The notes beneath the pieces were generated by a model, which was given only the letters and a program-made list of their open reading frames with translations, did not search any database and was not told the DNA's origin. Below, piece after piece: positions 1-10,230 of a stretch of 64,000 nucleotides of DNA (position 1 is its first letter; each line of letters starts with the position of its first letter). The DNA is from Aliidiomarina haloalkalitolerans (GTDB lineage: Bacteria > Pseudomonadota > Gammaproteobacteria > Enterobacterales > Alteromonadaceae), in the NCBI RefSeq assembly GCF_003987315.1, contig NZ_PIPI01000002.1, forward strand, positions 124,001-188,000, written 5' to 3'. The position numbers were made by a program, and so were the translations under genes.

Positions 1-261
1 TTCTAAGATACAGTGGTGGTTGGTTAGGACTAAACCGGTCGGCGAAACAAAGGTACCCGAACAACCGCCGACTTTGACTATCGCAGACGCTGGCGGAGGT
101 GACCATGGCGGTTGTTGCTCAGGTAACCACAGCCCTTCTTCTGCAACGACTGTGTGTGCGGTCACGATCGTACTGAGCCAAATCGCCAACAGAATAGCAG
201 CGGCACCGCAGACTTGAGCAGCTGCAGAAGCAAGCGATGGGCGTGTTCGGGCTAAATCCAT
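1..261 (-). CDS. S46-family secreted peptidase (DPP7/DPP11-like), 5' part only
   Basis: The first 87 codons of a gene that runs off the left edge of the window. The start is an ATG at 261, preceded on the minus strand by AGGAAAGGA. A basic N-terminus and a hydrophobic stretch (about residues 18-34) look like a signal peptide or anchor ending near the Ala-Glu-Glu at 40-42. Then come EEGLW (41-45) and GGCSGTFVSP...LTNHHC (65-84), the N-terminal hallmark of S46 dipeptidyl peptidases; a His of TNHHC is the catalytic histidine in that family. The Asp and Ser of the triad lie outside the window. The stretch between the Trp and GGC is about 20 residues, clearly shorter than the roughly 40 I know from DPP7-type enzymes. 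Divergent from purE. Confidence 0.75.
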   Translation of the reverse strand, partial: MDLARTRPSLASAAAQVCGAAAILLAIWLSTIVTAHTVVAEEGLWLPEQQPPWSPPPASAIVKVGGCSGTFVSPTGLVLTNHHCILE

Positions 262-395
262 GTCCTTTCCTAGCTGAGGTTGACCGCTTCAATTGTACGC
301 CAGTTTCGATGCGACCGGATTAAAATTACACATTTTTTTAACAGGCCTGTCGGCAGCCTTGTTTAGAATCCGTGCAAAAAACCCTCGGATGCTGC

Positions 396-401
396 TATAA
401 T
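396..401 (+). promoter_or_regulatory. Probable purE -10 box
   Basis: A perfect TATAAT followed by a GC-rich discriminator (CCGCGCC), 44 bases before the purE start. The -35 region at the proper distance (TGCAAA, 373-378) is weak. No clear PurR operator (ACGCAAACGTTTNCNT type) could be seen, so purine control here is undecided. Confidence 0.45.
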
Positions 402-444
402 CCGCGCCTTAATTTTTCCGCAACCGCTACTGCAGGAGCAAACC

Positions 445-933
445 ATGGCATCTGTGCTGATTTTAATGGGTTCAACCTCGGACTGGCCAGTCATGCAAGC
501 CGCAGCGCGCATGCTTGAAGATCTCGGTGTGCAATGGGAAGCGCGCGTCGTTTCTGCGCATCGCACGCCAGATTTATTAGCCACCACCATGCAAGAAGCC
601 GAGCAAAGCGATGTTCGCGTAGTGATTGCAGGCGCAGGCGGTGCTGCCCACTTGCCGGGCATGCTCGCAGCCTTTACGCATTTACCCGTATTTGGTGTTC
701 CAGTACCGAGCAAGCAATTAAAAGGCCTCGACAGTTTGCTTTCGATTGTGCAGATGCCCAAAGGCGTTGCCGTCGGCACCCTGGCAGTCGGCGAAGCGGG
801 TGCTGCAAATGCTGGCTTGCTTGCAGCACAAGTAATAGCAACCACCGAGCCGAGTGTTCGCGAAAAAGTGATCGCTTTCCGCCACGAACAACGTGAGAAA
901 GTTTTAGCCAATAGTAAGTTGGAGCTAAACTAA
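445..933 (+). CDS. purE: N5-carboxyaminoimidazole ribonucleotide mutase
   Basis: PurE (162 aa) converts N5-CAIR to CAIR in de novo purine synthesis, in the cytoplasm. The class I signatures are all visible: [10 protein letters not shown] near the N-terminus, VVSAHRTPD (about 36-44) with the catalytic His, [13 protein letters not shown] (about 60-72) and the [14 protein letters not shown] segment. The length is typical for the bacterial enzyme. The start is backed by GCAGGAGC seven bases upstream. It is followed by purK, the enzyme that makes its substrate, 45 bases downstream of its stop, as in the usual purEK operon. Confidence 0.97.
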   Translation: MASVLILMGSTSDWPVMQAAARMLEDLGVQWEARVVSAHRTPDLLATTMQEAEQSDVRVVIAGAGGAAHLPGMLAAFTHLPVFGVPVPSKQLKGLDSLLSIVQMPKGVAVGTLAVGEAGAANAGLLAAQVIATTEPSVREKVIAFRHEQREKVLANSKLELN

Positions 934-978
934 CCCCCTCTGCAGCAGACCATGAATAAGTTGGAGCGAGAGATAAGC

Positions 979-2064
979 ATGAAACTTCTGATTTTGGGCA
1001 ACGGTCAACTCGGGCAAATGCTGGCACAGAGCTGCATTCAACTGGGGCATGAAGTCCTTTTGGTGAATACTCGCAGCAACCAAGTTGTGCCCGCAGCTGC
1101 TCATGTTGCACTGCCTATGAGTATTGCTGAAGCCATGGAGTGGGCTGACGTCGTCAGTTGGGAGCATGAACAACTCGACCCTGAGCATGTCCAATTAGCT
1201 GCCGATAAACTACTTACCGATGCCGAGAAAATCAGACCACTGACGCACCGCCAGCTGGAAAAAGCCATGTGCGACTCGCTCGGTATTGCAACCGCGCCTT
1301 GGAATTCATACGACTCGCAAAGCTCATTCTTAGAAGCCATGACCGAGTGGCAACAAGCGGTCGTGATTAAGGCTTCATTTGGCGGTTACGATGGTAAAAG
1401 CCAGTGGCGATGGCACCCAGGTGACGACGTGCAAGCGTTAGTTTCGCAAGCCGGCCAACAACCGGGCATTATTGAAGCCATGATCCCGTTCAGCTGTGAG
1501 GTGTCGATTGTTGGCGCACGGGCACGCGACGGTCGAATTATTTGCTACCCCTTGGTTGAAAACGTTCATCGCCAAGGTATTTTAAGTCATACGTTTGCAG
1601 GCTTTCAGACGTTCCCTGCGCATCTGCAGCAAACTGCCGAAGCGGCTTTTCGTAAAATTACCGAACATTTAGGCTATGTTGGCACGTTAGCCATCGAGTT
1701 TTTTGTCGTCGGTGCAGGCGAGCAAGCCGAGTTACTGGTAAACGAAATTGCGCCGCGAGTACACAACTCCGGGCACTGGACTTTAACTGGCTGTAATGCG
1801 AGTCAATTTGACCTGCATATTCGCGCGCTCACGAACATGCCTTTCCCAGAGCTGTCGATGACGCCAACTCTCATGCTCAATGCCATTGGCTGCGAACAAG
1901 TACCACCGACACTGTGGCAGCACCCGCACAGTCAAGTGTACTGGTATGGCAAAGAGCCGCGTGTGGGCCGCAAAGTGGGCCATGTTAATTTCCGCGATAT
2001 CAGCGAACAGCAGGCTCATACCTTAGTTTCCGACTGGACAGAGGCGCTGCAACTGCTATCGTAG
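979..2064 (+). CDS. purK: N5-carboxyaminoimidazole ribonucleotide synthase
   Basis: PurK (361 aa from this start) is the ATP-grasp enzyme that carboxylates AIR to N5-CAIR using bicarbonate and ATP, feeding PurE. The N-terminus MKLLILGNGQLGQML matches the family start (nucleotide-binding GNGQLG). ATP-grasp features follow: VVIKASFGGYDGKSQW in the middle and VNEIAPRVHNSGHWT near residue 260. An in-frame ATG at 952 would add nine residues, but the family start and the GGAGCGAGAGA stretch favour 979. Expressed with purE. Confidence 0.95.
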   Translation: MKLLILGNGQLGQMLAQSCIQLGHEVLLVNTRSNQVVPAAAHVALPMSIAEAMEWADVVSWEHEQLDPEHVQLAADKLLTDAEKIRPLTHRQLEKAMCDSLGIATAPWNSYDSQSSFLEAMTEWQQAVVIKASFGGYDGKSQWRWHPGDDVQALVSQAGQQPGIIEAMIPFSCEVSIVGARARDGRIICYPLVENVHRQGILSHTFAGFQTFPAHLQQTAEAAFRKITEHLGYVGTLAIEFFVVGAGEQAELLVNEIAPRVHNSGHWTLTGCNASQFDLHIRALTNMPFPELSMTPTLMLNAIGCEQVPPTLWQHPHSQVYWYGKEPRVGRKVGHVNFRDISEQQAHTLVSDWTEALQLLS

Positions 2065-2094
2065 ACTTTCCCATGGTTGGAAAGAGTAACGATA

Positions 2095-3573
2095 GTGAGC
2101 AAAACTTATATCTTAGCCATCGATCAAGGCACGACTTCAAGTCGTGCCATGCTCTATAACGCCCGCTTACAAGTCGTCGGTCGCGGTCAGTTCGAATTTA
2201 AACAGTACTTCCCGGCCAATGGCTATGTCGAGCACGATCCTGAAGAAATTTGGCAAACCACCCTGCAAGCCTGCCGCCAAGCACTCACCGACGCCAACGT
2301 GCAAGCGCACGACGTGGCTGGCATCGGTATTACTAACCAGCGCGAGACCAGCGTGGTTTGGGACCTCAAAACTGGCAAGCCGATTCATCGCGCCATCGTT
2401 TGGCAAGACCGCCGCACCGCAGAGCAATGCCGTCAACTGCAACAAGCTAATCACGAACCATGGGTGCAAAAACGCACCGGTCTGCTCCTTGATCCCTACT
2501 TTTCGGCAACCAAAGTGGCTTGGATGCTGGACCATGTGAAAGGCGCTAGAGCGCGTGCTGAAGCGGGCGAGCTCGCCTTTGGTACCATCGACTGCTTTCT
2601 GCTGTGGCGTTTAACCAAAGGCCAAGTTCACGCCACCGACGCGACCAACGCCTCACGCACACAACTGATGAACCTCAGCTCCCGTCAATGGGACTCTGAG
2701 CTCTGCGAATTATTTGCCGTACCCATGGCCATGCTGCCAAGCATTGAAGACAATGCTCATCATTTCGGTGTGGCCGACAGTAGCTGGCTCGGTGCAGACA
2801 TTCCGATTACTGCCATGATTGGTGACCAACAAGGTGCTCTTGTCGGTCAGGCCTGTTTGGAACCTGGACACATTAAAAGCACCTATGGAACGGGCTGCTT
2901 TGCCCTCGTCAATACCGGGCAAGAGCAAGTTCATTCTGAGCATCGGTTACTGACCACGCTTGGTTATCAGCTCAACGGCCAACCTACTTATGCACTGGAA
3001 GGCAGTATTTTTATGGCCGGCGCCATTGTCCAATGGTTGCGGGACAAACTCGGCATTATCCAAACCGCAGCAGAAACTGAGCGACTGGCGGAAGGTGTCC
3101 CTTGTGACCAAAGCGAGCTTCTCATTCCTGCTTTTACCGGGCTTGGTGCGCCTTATTGGGACCCGGATGCGAGAGCTGCGATATTTGGCATGACTCGTGA
3201 CACTGGCAAAAAACAACTTGCCGCTGCTGCGCTACGCAGTGTCGCGTTGCAAACCCGCGACCTGTTGCAAGCCATGGTCGAAGACGGTCAGACCATTGAA
3301 ACCGTAAAGGTCGATGGCGGTATGACTGATAACGGTTGGTTTATGCAGGCCTTAGCCGACATTACCGGCTACACCGTACTGCGCGCCGATACAGCGGAAA
3401 TAACGGCGCGCGGAACAGCGTTTTTAGCTGGTTTAGAGGTCGGATTATTTAAGCAACTTCATGATCTACAACAACTTTGCCGCACAAAAGGGACATTCTC
3501 AGCCGAAATTACCTCAAATGAACGTGATAAACTCTACCAACGTTGGTTAGCAGCGGTGGCAAAAGTCAGGTAG
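2095..3573 (+). CDS. glpK: Glycerol kinase
   Basis: GlpK (492 aa) phosphorylates glycerol to glycerol-3-phosphate. The FGGY-kinase N-terminus YILAIDQGTTSSRAM is complete, with GITNQRET and IVWQDRRT at about 75-100, and the C-terminal ATPase part has VDGGMTDN. The start chosen is GTG at 2095 with GGAAAG ten bases upstream; an in-frame TTG at 2077 would add six residues. It sits 30 bases after purK and just before cdd, without glpF, glpD or glpR nearby, which is an unusual place for glycerol kinase. It may be co-transcribed with purEK and the deo genes. Confidence 0.95.
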   Translation: MSKTYILAIDQGTTSSRAMLYNARLQVVGRGQFEFKQYFPANGYVEHDPEEIWQTTLQACRQALTDANVQAHDVAGIGITNQRETSVVWDLKTGKPIHRAIVWQDRRTAEQCRQLQQANHEPWVQKRTGLLLDPYFSATKVAWMLDHVKGARARAEAGELAFGTIDCFLLWRLTKGQVHATDATNASRTQLMNLSSRQWDSELCELFAVPMAMLPSIEDNAHHFGVADSSWLGADIPITAMIGDQQGALVGQACLEPGHIKSTYGTGCFALVNTGQEQVHSEHRLLTTLGYQLNGQPTYALEGSIFMAGAIVQWLRDKLGIIQTAAETERLAEGVPCDQSELLIPAFTGLGAPYWDPDARAAIFGMTRDTGKKQLAAAALRSVALQTRDLLQAMVEDGQTIETVKVDGGMTDNGWFMQALADITGYTVLRADTAEITARGTAFLAGLEVGLFKQLHDLQQLCRTKGTFSAEITSNERDKLYQRWLAAVAKVR

Positions 3574-3610
3574 AATAACTCCCCTTTTTTGAAAATTAAT
3601 GAGAGTTGCT

Positions 3611-4057
3611 ATGCCAAACAGCGCCCCGCAAACAAGCGAAAGAAGCTTAAGCGAGCACGATTTAGTCGCTGCGGTGAAAGAAGCACAGAAACAAGCCTAC
3701 GCACCCTACTCGAACTTTCCAGTTGGTGCAGTGATTCGCACGGCTAGTGGTCAAATCTTTTCTGGCTGTAACGTCGAAAATGCGTCATATCCAGAGGGAA
3801 CCTGCGCCGAGGCGGGAGCCATCGCCAACATGGTCATGCATGGTGGCCGCGACATCGCGGAAATCTATGTCATTGGCAATGGTGACGGCTTGGTGTCACC
3901 CTGCGGTGGCTGTCGTCAACGCATTCGCGAGTTTTCTAACCCGAACACCACCATTCACATTTGCGGCCCAGAAGGGGTGCGCAAGGTCATTACTATCAGT
4001 GAATTGTTACCCTACTCGTTTGGGCCTGAGCACCTCATACCAAAACAGGCCGGTTAA
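3611..4057 (+). CDS. cdd: Cytidine deaminase (short homotetrameric type)
   Basis: Deaminates cytidine and deoxycytidine to uridine forms in pyrimidine salvage. The zinc site is complete: CAEAGAI (Cys and catalytic Glu, about 65-67) and PCGGCRQ (two Cys, about 98 and 101). At 148 aa it belongs to the short tetrameric class, not the 290-residue E. coli dimeric type. ATG 3611 has GAGAG five bases upstream; an ATG at 3599 would add four residues. It precedes deoC by ten bases, so it looks like the first gene of the cdd-deoCAB salvage set. Confidence 0.95.
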   Translation: MPNSAPQTSERSLSEHDLVAAVKEAQKQAYAPYSNFPVGAVIRTASGQIFSGCNVENASYPEGTCAEAGAIANMVMHGGRDIAEIYVIGNGDGLVSPCGGCRQRIREFSNPNTTIHICGPEGVRKVITISELLPYSFGPEHLIPKQAG

Positions 4058-4067
4058 GGAAGCACTT

Positions 4068-4904
4068 ATGACAGCACTCACCACGCGTCAACAACAAGCG
4101 GCGCAAGCGTTTTCATTATTGGATTTAACCAGTTTAACGGACCAAGAAACCGTTGCCGACATTCAAGCTTTGGTCGATAGCGCGAGTTGGCGAAATGCCG
4201 AGGGCGAGCGCATCCATGTTGCTGCTTTGTGTGTTTTTCCACGCTTTATTCCACTCGCTCGCAAGTTACTCGACGCCCAGGACCTTTACGCCGTAAGGAT
4301 CGCGACCGTCACCAATTTCCCCTTCGGCGGTGACGATATCGATATCGCCGTAAAAGAAACGCGCGCTGCAGTTGCCTACGGCGCTGACGAAGTTGACGTC
4401 GTGCTGCCATACCAAGCACTCATGCAAGGCGATCAAAAACTTGCTTTGCAGCTCATTCAAGCGTGTAAGGCGGAGTGTGGTAGCCATGCACAATTGAAAG
4501 TTATTTTGGAAACCGGCGAACTCAAAAGCGCCGAACTTATCGCGCTCGCAAGCCGCATTGCCATTCAAGGTGGTGCAGATTTCATTAAAACTTCAACGGG
4601 AAAAGTCCCGGAAAACGCAACCGCTGCAGCGGCGGCTATTATGGTGAATGAAATCGCTGCTTACGAGCAAAAACAAACCGAAGAAAAAGCAGCAGCGCAC
4701 GGTATTCATCGGATTGGCTTTAAGCCAGCTGGCGGTATTCGCACGCTCAATGACGCACTCGTGTACATGAACGCAATGAGCAATGCGGTTGGCAGCGATA
4801 GCTTGCATGCTAGCCGATTCCGCTTAGGGGCAAGTTCAGTACGAAGTAATTTAGTTGCCATCCTTGAAGGGAATGACGAAGCAACTGCTGCAGGAGGGTA
4901 TTAA
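4068..4904 (+). CDS. deoC: Deoxyribose-phosphate aldolase
   Basis: Cleaves 2-deoxyribose-5-phosphate to acetaldehyde and glyceraldehyde-3-phosphate (278 aa). The class I aldolase features of the E. coli type are present: ADEVDVVL (about 106-113), the Schiff-base lysine in DFIKTSTGK (Lys about 174) and the second lysine in GFKPAGGIR. The start at 4068 follows TAAGGAAG. The stop is one base before the deoA start, so the two are translationally coupled. An open frame upstream of 4068 is only the cdd region read in another frame. Confidence 0.96.
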   Translation: MTALTTRQQQAAQAFSLLDLTSLTDQETVADIQALVDSASWRNAEGERIHVAALCVFPRFIPLARKLLDAQDLYAVRIATVTNFPFGGDDIDIAVKETRAAVAYGADEVDVVLPYQALMQGDQKLALQLIQACKAECGSHAQLKVILETGELKSAELIALASRIAIQGGADFIKTSTGKVPENATAAAAAIMVNEIAAYEQKQTEEKAAAHGIHRIGFKPAGGIRTLNDALVYMNAMSNAVGSDSLHASRFRLGASSVRSNLVAILEGNDEATAAGGY

Positions 4905-4905
4905 G

Positions 4906-6240
4906 ATGTTGCCACAAGAAATTATCAAAGCAAAACGTGACGGAAAAACACTGACGCGTGAACAAATCGCTTATTTTGTTCAAGGCATTACCAACGGCAA
5001 AGTCACCAATGAACAAATCGGCGCTTTTGCCATGGCGGTCTATTTCAATGGTATGGCGATGCCAGAACGGGTGGCTTTAACTGAAGAAATGATGAACTCC
5101 GGTCGTGTTGTGTCATGGGATGGTTTTGATCTACCAGGCCCAATTGTTGACAAGCATTCGACCGGTGGTGTCAGCGACTCGGTCAGTCTTATGCTCGGTC
5201 CAATGGTTGCAGCGTGTGGCGGTTATGTGCCGATGATCGCAGGCCGTGGCTTAGGTCATACCGGCGGTACTTTAGATAAGTTTGAAAGTATTCCGGGTTA
5301 CAATATCCAGCCTTCGCAAGAAGATTTCCAACGCATTGTAAAAGAAATCGGCGTCGCCATTATTGGTCAAACCGCGGAAATAGCACCGGCTGATAAACGC
5401 TTCTATAGCATTCGCGACGTGACCGCAACGGTCGATTCGATTCCGTTAATTACCGCATCAATTCTGTCGAAAAAATTATCCGCTGGGCTCGAGTCACTAG
5501 CGATGGACGTGAAAACCGGTAACGGCGCATTCATGACCAGCCTCGACGACTCGCGAGCATTAGCGAATAGCATTGTCGCAGTTGCCAACGGCGCCGGTGT
5601 GAAGACTTCTGCTACCATTACCGATATGAACCAAGCACTCGGCGATACCGCTGGGAATGCGACCGAAATGCGGGAAGCAATCGAGTACTTAACCGGCGTA
5701 CGCCGCAACCCGCGCTTACACGAAGTAACCATGACCTTGTGTGGCCAAATGTTGTTACTCAGTGGCATTGCCCGCACGAAAGACGAGGCCGAATTCAAAC
5801 TGAACCAAGTTCTCGACAACGGCAAAGCGGCGGAAGTCTTTGGCAAGATGGTGCATGCCTTAGGTGGTCCAGCCGATTTCCTCGAAAATTGGCAAGGGTA
5901 CTTACCAAAAGCACCGGTTGTGATGCCGGTCTACGCCGACACACCCGGTTATATCAGTGAAGTTGCGACCCGTGAGCTTGGTTTGGTTGTCGTCACCCTT
6001 GGCGGTGGTCGTAGCAATCCGTCCGACGCAATTGACCATGCAGTTGGCTTGACTGATATACAGCAAATCGGAACTTACGTTGATAGTGAGCGCCCACTTG
6101 CATTCATTCATGCTCGGGACGAAGTCAGTGCAGCAGCGGCAGCTGTTGAATTGAAGGCATCGATTGCCTTAAGCGAAAACTTGCCTAAGCTTGATCCTGT
6201 GGTTTATGAGACAATTAGTCCAGAACAAGCGCAGATTTAG
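4906..6240 (+). CDS. deoA: Thymidine phosphorylase
   Basis: Phosphorolyses thymidine to thymine and deoxyribose-1-phosphate. 444 aa, close to the 440 of E. coli DeoA. The family signature is complete: [10 protein letters not shown], then [11 protein letters not shown] (about 81-91) and [17 protein letters not shown] (about 108-124). The AGGAGGG ribosome site lies at the end of deoC, so translation is coupled. Its product is converted by DeoB and then DeoC, both in this cluster. Confidence 0.97.
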   Translation: MLPQEIIKAKRDGKTLTREQIAYFVQGITNGKVTNEQIGAFAMAVYFNGMAMPERVALTEEMMNSGRVVSWDGFDLPGPIVDKHSTGGVSDSVSLMLGPMVAACGGYVPMIAGRGLGHTGGTLDKFESIPGYNIQPSQEDFQRIVKEIGVAIIGQTAEIAPADKRFYSIRDVTATVDSIPLITASILSKKLSAGLESLAMDVKTGNGAFMTSLDDSRALANSIVAVANGAGVKTSATITDMNQALGDTAGNATEMREAIEYLTGVRRNPRLHEVTMTLCGQMLLLSGIARTKDEAEFKLNQVLDNGKAAEVFGKMVHALGGPADFLENWQGYLPKAPVVMPVYADTPGYISEVATRELGLVVVTLGGGRSNPSDAIDHAVGLTDIQQIGTYVDSERPLAFIHARDEVSAAAAAVELKASIALSENLPKLDPVVYETISPEQAQI

Positions 6241-6249
6241 GAGCGGGTT

Positions 6250-7482
6250 ATGGCACGTGCAATTATTCTGATGTTAGATTCGTTCGGTGTCGGCGCAGCT
6301 GCCGACGCCGAAGAATTTGGTGACGTCGGCGCCAATACATTCGGCCATATCGCCGACGCCTGCGCGCGTGGCGACGCTGATATCGGCCGCAAGGGGCCGT
6401 TGCACTTGCCAAACCTTGAGCGCCTAGGCCTCGGCTTGCTTGCTGAGGCTAGCTCGGGCAAGCGCCCACCCGGCTTTCATTTCAATGGTCCGGCCGAAGC
6501 CCTCTATGGTTTCGCACAGGAGCTCAGCCGGGGCAAAGACACGCCCAGCGGACATTGGGAAATAGCTGGTGTGCCAGTGTTGTTTGACTGGCACTACTTC
6601 CCTAACCGTGTGCCGACATTCCCAACAGACTTTATTGCTGAACTTGTCGAAAAAGGCAACTTGCCAGGAATTCTCGGTGATTGCCACGCATCGGGTACCG
6701 AAATTATCGCTCGTCTTGGTGCAGAGCACATGCAAACCGGTAAGCCGATTGTCTACACGTCGGCCGACAGCGTTTTACAAATCGCTGCGCATGAAGAGAG
6801 TTTTGGTCTCGACCGCCTATTAAAGCTCAGCGAACTCGCCCGTGAATTATTAGACCAACATGGATTACGCGTTGGTCGCGTCATTGCACGTCCTTTTGTC
6901 GGCGACCATGCCGATAATTTCAAGCGCACTGGCAACCGCCGCGATTATTCCGTACTACCTCCAGCACCAACCGTGCTCGACAAACTCGTTGCCGCCGGTG
7001 GCGAAGTCATCAGTATTGGCAAGATTGCCGATATTTATGCCCACCAAGGCATTACACAGAAAGTGAAAGCGAGTGGCAACGACGCTATTTTTGACGCAAC
7101 GCTTGATGCGATTCGTACAGCGCCAGCACAAAGCGTAATTTTTCCAAACTTTGTCGACTTTGATATGGAGTATGGGCACCGCCGTGATGTGGCAGGTTAT
7201 GCGCGTGCATTGGAGGCGTTCGACCGCCGATTGCCAGAGTTGTTTGCAGCATTACAGCCAGGCGACAGGGTGTTTATGGCCGCAGATCATGGCTGCGATC
7301 CAACTTGGCCGGGCACCGACCATACACGTGAATATATTCCTGTGATTTGCTTCGGACCAGACTTAAAACTACCGGCTGCTGGTGGCTTTATTGGTCGCCG
7401 CGACACCTTCGCCGATATCGGCCAAAGTATCGCGACGCACCTCGGTTTACCTGCGACCGACTACGGCTCGAGTTTCTTATAA
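6250..7482 (+). CDS. deoB: Phosphopentomutase
   Basis: Interconverts (deoxy)ribose-1- and 5-phosphates with Mn2+, linking DeoA to DeoC. The alkaline-phosphatase superfamily start [16 protein letters not shown] carries the metal-binding Asp; [10 protein letters not shown] holds the phosphorylated Thr (about 98), and AADHGCDP with DHTREYIP near the C-terminus supplies further metal ligands. 410 aa, the usual length. GGAGCGGG precedes the start. The 3' end overlaps the convergent S9 peptidase gene by 22 bases. No purine nucleoside phosphorylase (deoD) follows, unlike in E. coli. Confidence 0.97.
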   Translation: MARAIILMLDSFGVGAAADAEEFGDVGANTFGHIADACARGDADIGRKGPLHLPNLERLGLGLLAEASSGKRPPGFHFNGPAEALYGFAQELSRGKDTPSGHWEIAGVPVLFDWHYFPNRVPTFPTDFIAELVEKGNLPGILGDCHASGTEIIARLGAEHMQTGKPIVYTSADSVLQIAAHEESFGLDRLLKLSELARELLDQHGLRVGRVIARPFVGDHADNFKRTGNRRDYSVLPPAPTVLDKLVAAGGEVISIGKIADIYAHQGITQKVKASGNDAIFDATLDAIRTAPAQSVIFPNFVDFDMEYGHRRDVAGYARALEAFDRRLPELFAALQPGDRVFMAADHGCDPTWPGTDHTREYIPVICFGPDLKLPAAGGFIGRRDTFADIGQSIATHLGLPATDYGSSFL

Positions 7483-9518
7483 CGTTCGAACCAGGCCAGC
7501 GCATGTTCAATCTTCATGATCATGCGCGATGGTCGACTCGAAACACCGTGCGATGCACCTGGCACACGCACCATGGCCGTGTCTACACCTAACAACTGTA
7601 ACGCTTGATAAAACTGTTCGGTGTCGGAGATTGGCGTCCGCCGGTCTTCTTCACCTGTGAACAATAATGTTGGCGTTGTCACATTTCCCACTAACGATAA
7701 CGGTGAACGTTGCCAGTAGTGCTCGTGCTCTTCCCAAGGCATGCCTGGGAACTGATTCGCAATTTGGCCAATATAACTGTCTGCAGTTAAGACCTTCGAC
7801 ACCCAGTTGATCACTGGATTGGTCGCCACCGCAGCATTAAAGCGATCGGTTAAGCCAATGGCGTAAGCTGTCGCAATTCCACCTGCGGAACCACCGGTAA
7901 TAAACAAGTTCGACTCGTCGATAAAGCCTTTTGCGATCAATGCATCGATACCTGACATGTGATCAGCAAAGTCATACGGTGACGAATAGTTGTTGTCGAG
8001 CAACATGGCGAAATCAGTGCCATACGATGTGCTGCCACGGTAGTTATTGTAGAAAACCACATAACCCGCTGCCGCGTAACGCTGCAACTCTGCCGCAAAA
8101 TAAGGGCCGTAAGCTAAGTGTGGACCGCCATGAATTTCAATCAGTAATGGATATTGTTTACTTGGATCGAAACCCGGCGGGGTGATGTACCAGCCATGAA
8201 TTTCCGTTTCATCGTAGCTCGATGCATATCGAAACTCATGCACTTGTCCTAAGTCGCGTTGGCTGAGCAAGTTCTCATTCAACGCCGTTAAAACTCGTTC
8301 ATTCCCACCTTGCCAAACACCGACGTTGCCCAAGCGATACGCCGTGCCGTGAGTAAATGCAATGACGCCATTACCTGAAGCTGAGAACATTCCGCCGAGA
8401 TAAGGCCGGCCATTACTACCGGTAGCAACATCGCGGACTAAGTCAGTTAGGCGACCACCACGGGCGGCAATTCGGGCGATTTTCAATTGGCCTTGATCTG
8501 CATACTGAAAAACGACCGTGTTGTTATTCAGCCAACTCGGTGATTCGATCGAGCGGTCGAAATCTGCAAGCAGCTCATTCACTTCTTGCGAACGCCAATC
8601 CATCACACGTAGTTTGGCATTTCGATATGGAACTGCCTCGCCCGAAGCGTGTAAAAACGCCAAGTAACGGCCATCTGGCGAAAACACTGGCTGTGATTGC
8701 CGCCCTGGCTCCGCAACTAATGCCGTCACATCACCCGTCGCTACAGTGACTTGATATAAGTTCGCTTCTAACGTGTGATATTCCCAGTCATCGCGACGAT
8801 TCGCTGAGAATACAATGGCGCTACTGTCTGGTGTCCACGCAAGTGTGCCACCATGATTATAAGGACCGTCCGTCAGCTGACGTGCCGCACCACCGTCGCT
8901 GCTGACCACGAACAACTGGCGATAAGCACTGTCGAGAAGACCACGGCCGTCGGCTTGGTAATAGGTTCGCTCCACGATAATCGCGGGCTCTGACCAACGC
9001 GCACCATCGGGACGTTTTGGCCGATACACACTGCGCGCGAAATCGGTTGCTGGCGCCAGCACTTCTTGGCTAAATGCAATGTGCTTACCGTCCGGCGACC
9101 AAGTTACATCGCTTGGCGCACGGCGTACATCAGTAATCCGTGCCGACTTGTCTTGTTCAAACCAATAAACATGCACTTGCGAAGAGCCCGAGCGGTTCGA
9201 AACAAACGCTAAACGTTTCCCATCAGGCGACCACTTTGGACTGCTGTACTGATACTCATCGGCAAACAAAGGTGAATGTTGACCCGACTTAATATCAACC
9301 AACCAAAGACTGCGCCCGGTACTGTCGGTCATAATGTCATTGCTATGGCGCACGTAAACAACGGATTTACCGTCTGGTGACACATGAACGTCATTCGCCC
9401 ACTCGAGGGCAAAAATGTCCTCGGGGCTAAATAAACGCGACTGCTCACTGGCTTGGGCCGTTGGTATCGCCCAGAGCAATACCAACCAGGCCGCCGCCAG
9501 ATATGCTTTTAGTTTCAT
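7461..9518 (-). CDS. Secreted S9 prolyl oligopeptidase-family peptidase
   Basis: A 685-aa exported peptidase. The signal peptide [19 protein letters not shown] is followed by a seven-bladed propeller region with TolB/PD40-like repeats ([41 protein letters not shown]) and a C-terminal alpha/beta hydrolase domain. The catalytic triad is readable as Ser544 (GGSAGG), Asp625 (GEEDRRTP) and His657 (GASHGV). This layout fits dipeptidyl or acylaminoacyl peptidases working in the periplasm; the exact specificity cannot be told. A GAGG ribosome site backs the start. It lies downstream of the esterase and osmC genes on the same strand. Confidence 0.92.
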   Translation of the reverse strand: MKLKAYLAAAWLVLLWAIPTAQASEQSRLFSPEDIFALEWANDVHVSPDGKSVVYVRHSNDIMTDSTGRSLWLVDIKSGQHSPLFADEYQYSSPKWSPDGKRLAFVSNRSGSSQVHVYWFEQDKSARITDVRRAPSDVTWSPDGKHIAFSQEVLAPATDFARSVYRPKRPDGARWSEPAIIVERTYYQADGRGLLDSAYRQLFVVSSDGGAARQLTDGPYNHGGTLAWTPDSSAIVFSANRRDDWEYHTLEANLYQVTVATGDVTALVAEPGRQSQPVFSPDGRYLAFLHASGEAVPYRNAKLRVMDWRSQEVNELLADFDRSIESPSWLNNNTVVFQYADQGQLKIARIAARGGRLTDLVRDVATGSNGRPYLGGMFSASGNGVIAFTHGTAYRLGNVGVWQGGNERVLTALNENLLSQRDLGQVHEFRYASSYDETEIHGWYITPPGFDPSKQYPLLIEIHGGPHLAYGPYFAAELQRYAAAGYVVFYNNYRGSTSYGTDFAMLLDNNYSSPYDFADHMSGIDALIAKGFIDESNLFITGGSAGGIATAYAIGLTDRFNAAVATNPVINWVSKVLTADSYIGQIANQFPGMPWEEHEHYWQRSPLSLVGNVTTPTLLFTGEEDRRTPISDTEQFYQALQLLGVDTAMVRVPGASHGVSSRPSRMIMKIEHALAWFERYKKLEP

Positions 9519-9553
9519 TGTTTTGGCCTCTTCTTATTGTTGAAACTGGTACG

Positions 9554-10216
9554 TTAGGCAGGCACAACGCGCTGCAAAAACCGGCTAATATCTTGAATTT
9601 GTGGTGGGCAGACTTGATGTGCCATTGGATAAGTCTGGTAGGTCACGTCATAACCATGTTCGTTTAACCATTGCTGCGCCTGACGCCCGAGTACTTCCGG
9701 CACGACGGGATCTTGTGTGCCGTGTTGAACTAGAAACGGGGTTTTCTGTTGGGCAGCGCTTGGCTGCACCGACGCGTGCGTTGCTAAATAGGTCGACAAA
9801 CACATGACCCCTGCAAGCTTATGCTCCGTGGTTAAGGCCGCTTCATAGGCCACTGCACCACCTTGCGAAAATCCCGCTAAAAAGATTCGTTCTGCTGGAA
9901 TACCGCGCTCAATCTCGCGCTCGATTAATGCGACCGCCTGAGCTGCAGATGCACGCAGCTGCGTTTCGTCGACACTGCGCTCAATACTCATTTCCAAAAT
10001 GTCGTACCACGCCGGCATACGCATACCGCCATTGATAGTCACCGGAATTTTCGGTGCATGAGGAAAAACAAATCGCGCATGAACACCCGATGCCAACTGA
10101 ATATGCGGGACAATCGGTTCGAAGTCATGGCCATCGGCACCTAAGCCGTGCAACCAAATAACGGCAGCATTGGGGGATTGTTGCGGATTGACTTCAACGC
10201 AAGGTAACAAACTCAT
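9554..10216 (-). CDS. Carboxylesterase / phospholipase (alpha/beta hydrolase)
   Basis: A 220-aa cytoplasmic alpha/beta hydrolase of the EstB / YpfH / acyl-protein-thioesterase type (PF02230). The oxyanion motif WLHGLGADGHDF is near the N-terminus, and the nucleophile Ser117 sits in GFSQGG; Asp169 (GTQDPVVP) and His200 (MAHQVCP) complete the triad. It probably hydrolyses short-chain esters or lysophospholipids; the substrate is unknown. GAGGAAAT precedes the ATG. It begins 14 bases after the osmC-like gene, so the two are likely co-transcribed. Confidence 0.9.
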   Translation of the reverse strand: MSLLPCVEVNPQQSPNAAVIWLHGLGADGHDFEPIVPHIQLASGVHARFVFPHAPKIPVTINGGMRMPAWYDILEMSIERSVDETQLRASAAQAVALIEREIERGIPAERIFLAGFSQGGAVAYEAALTTEHKLAGVMCLSTYLATHASVQPSAAQQKTPFLVQHGTQDPVVPEVLGRQAQQWLNEHGYDVTYQTYPMAHQVCPPQIQDISRFLQRVVPA

Positions 10217-10230
10217 GATTTCCTCATTTC

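Noticed and set aside
20-217. A plus-strand 65-codon open frame
   Set aside because: It lies opposite the S46 peptidase, whose motifs are clear on the minus strand, and has no ribosome site.
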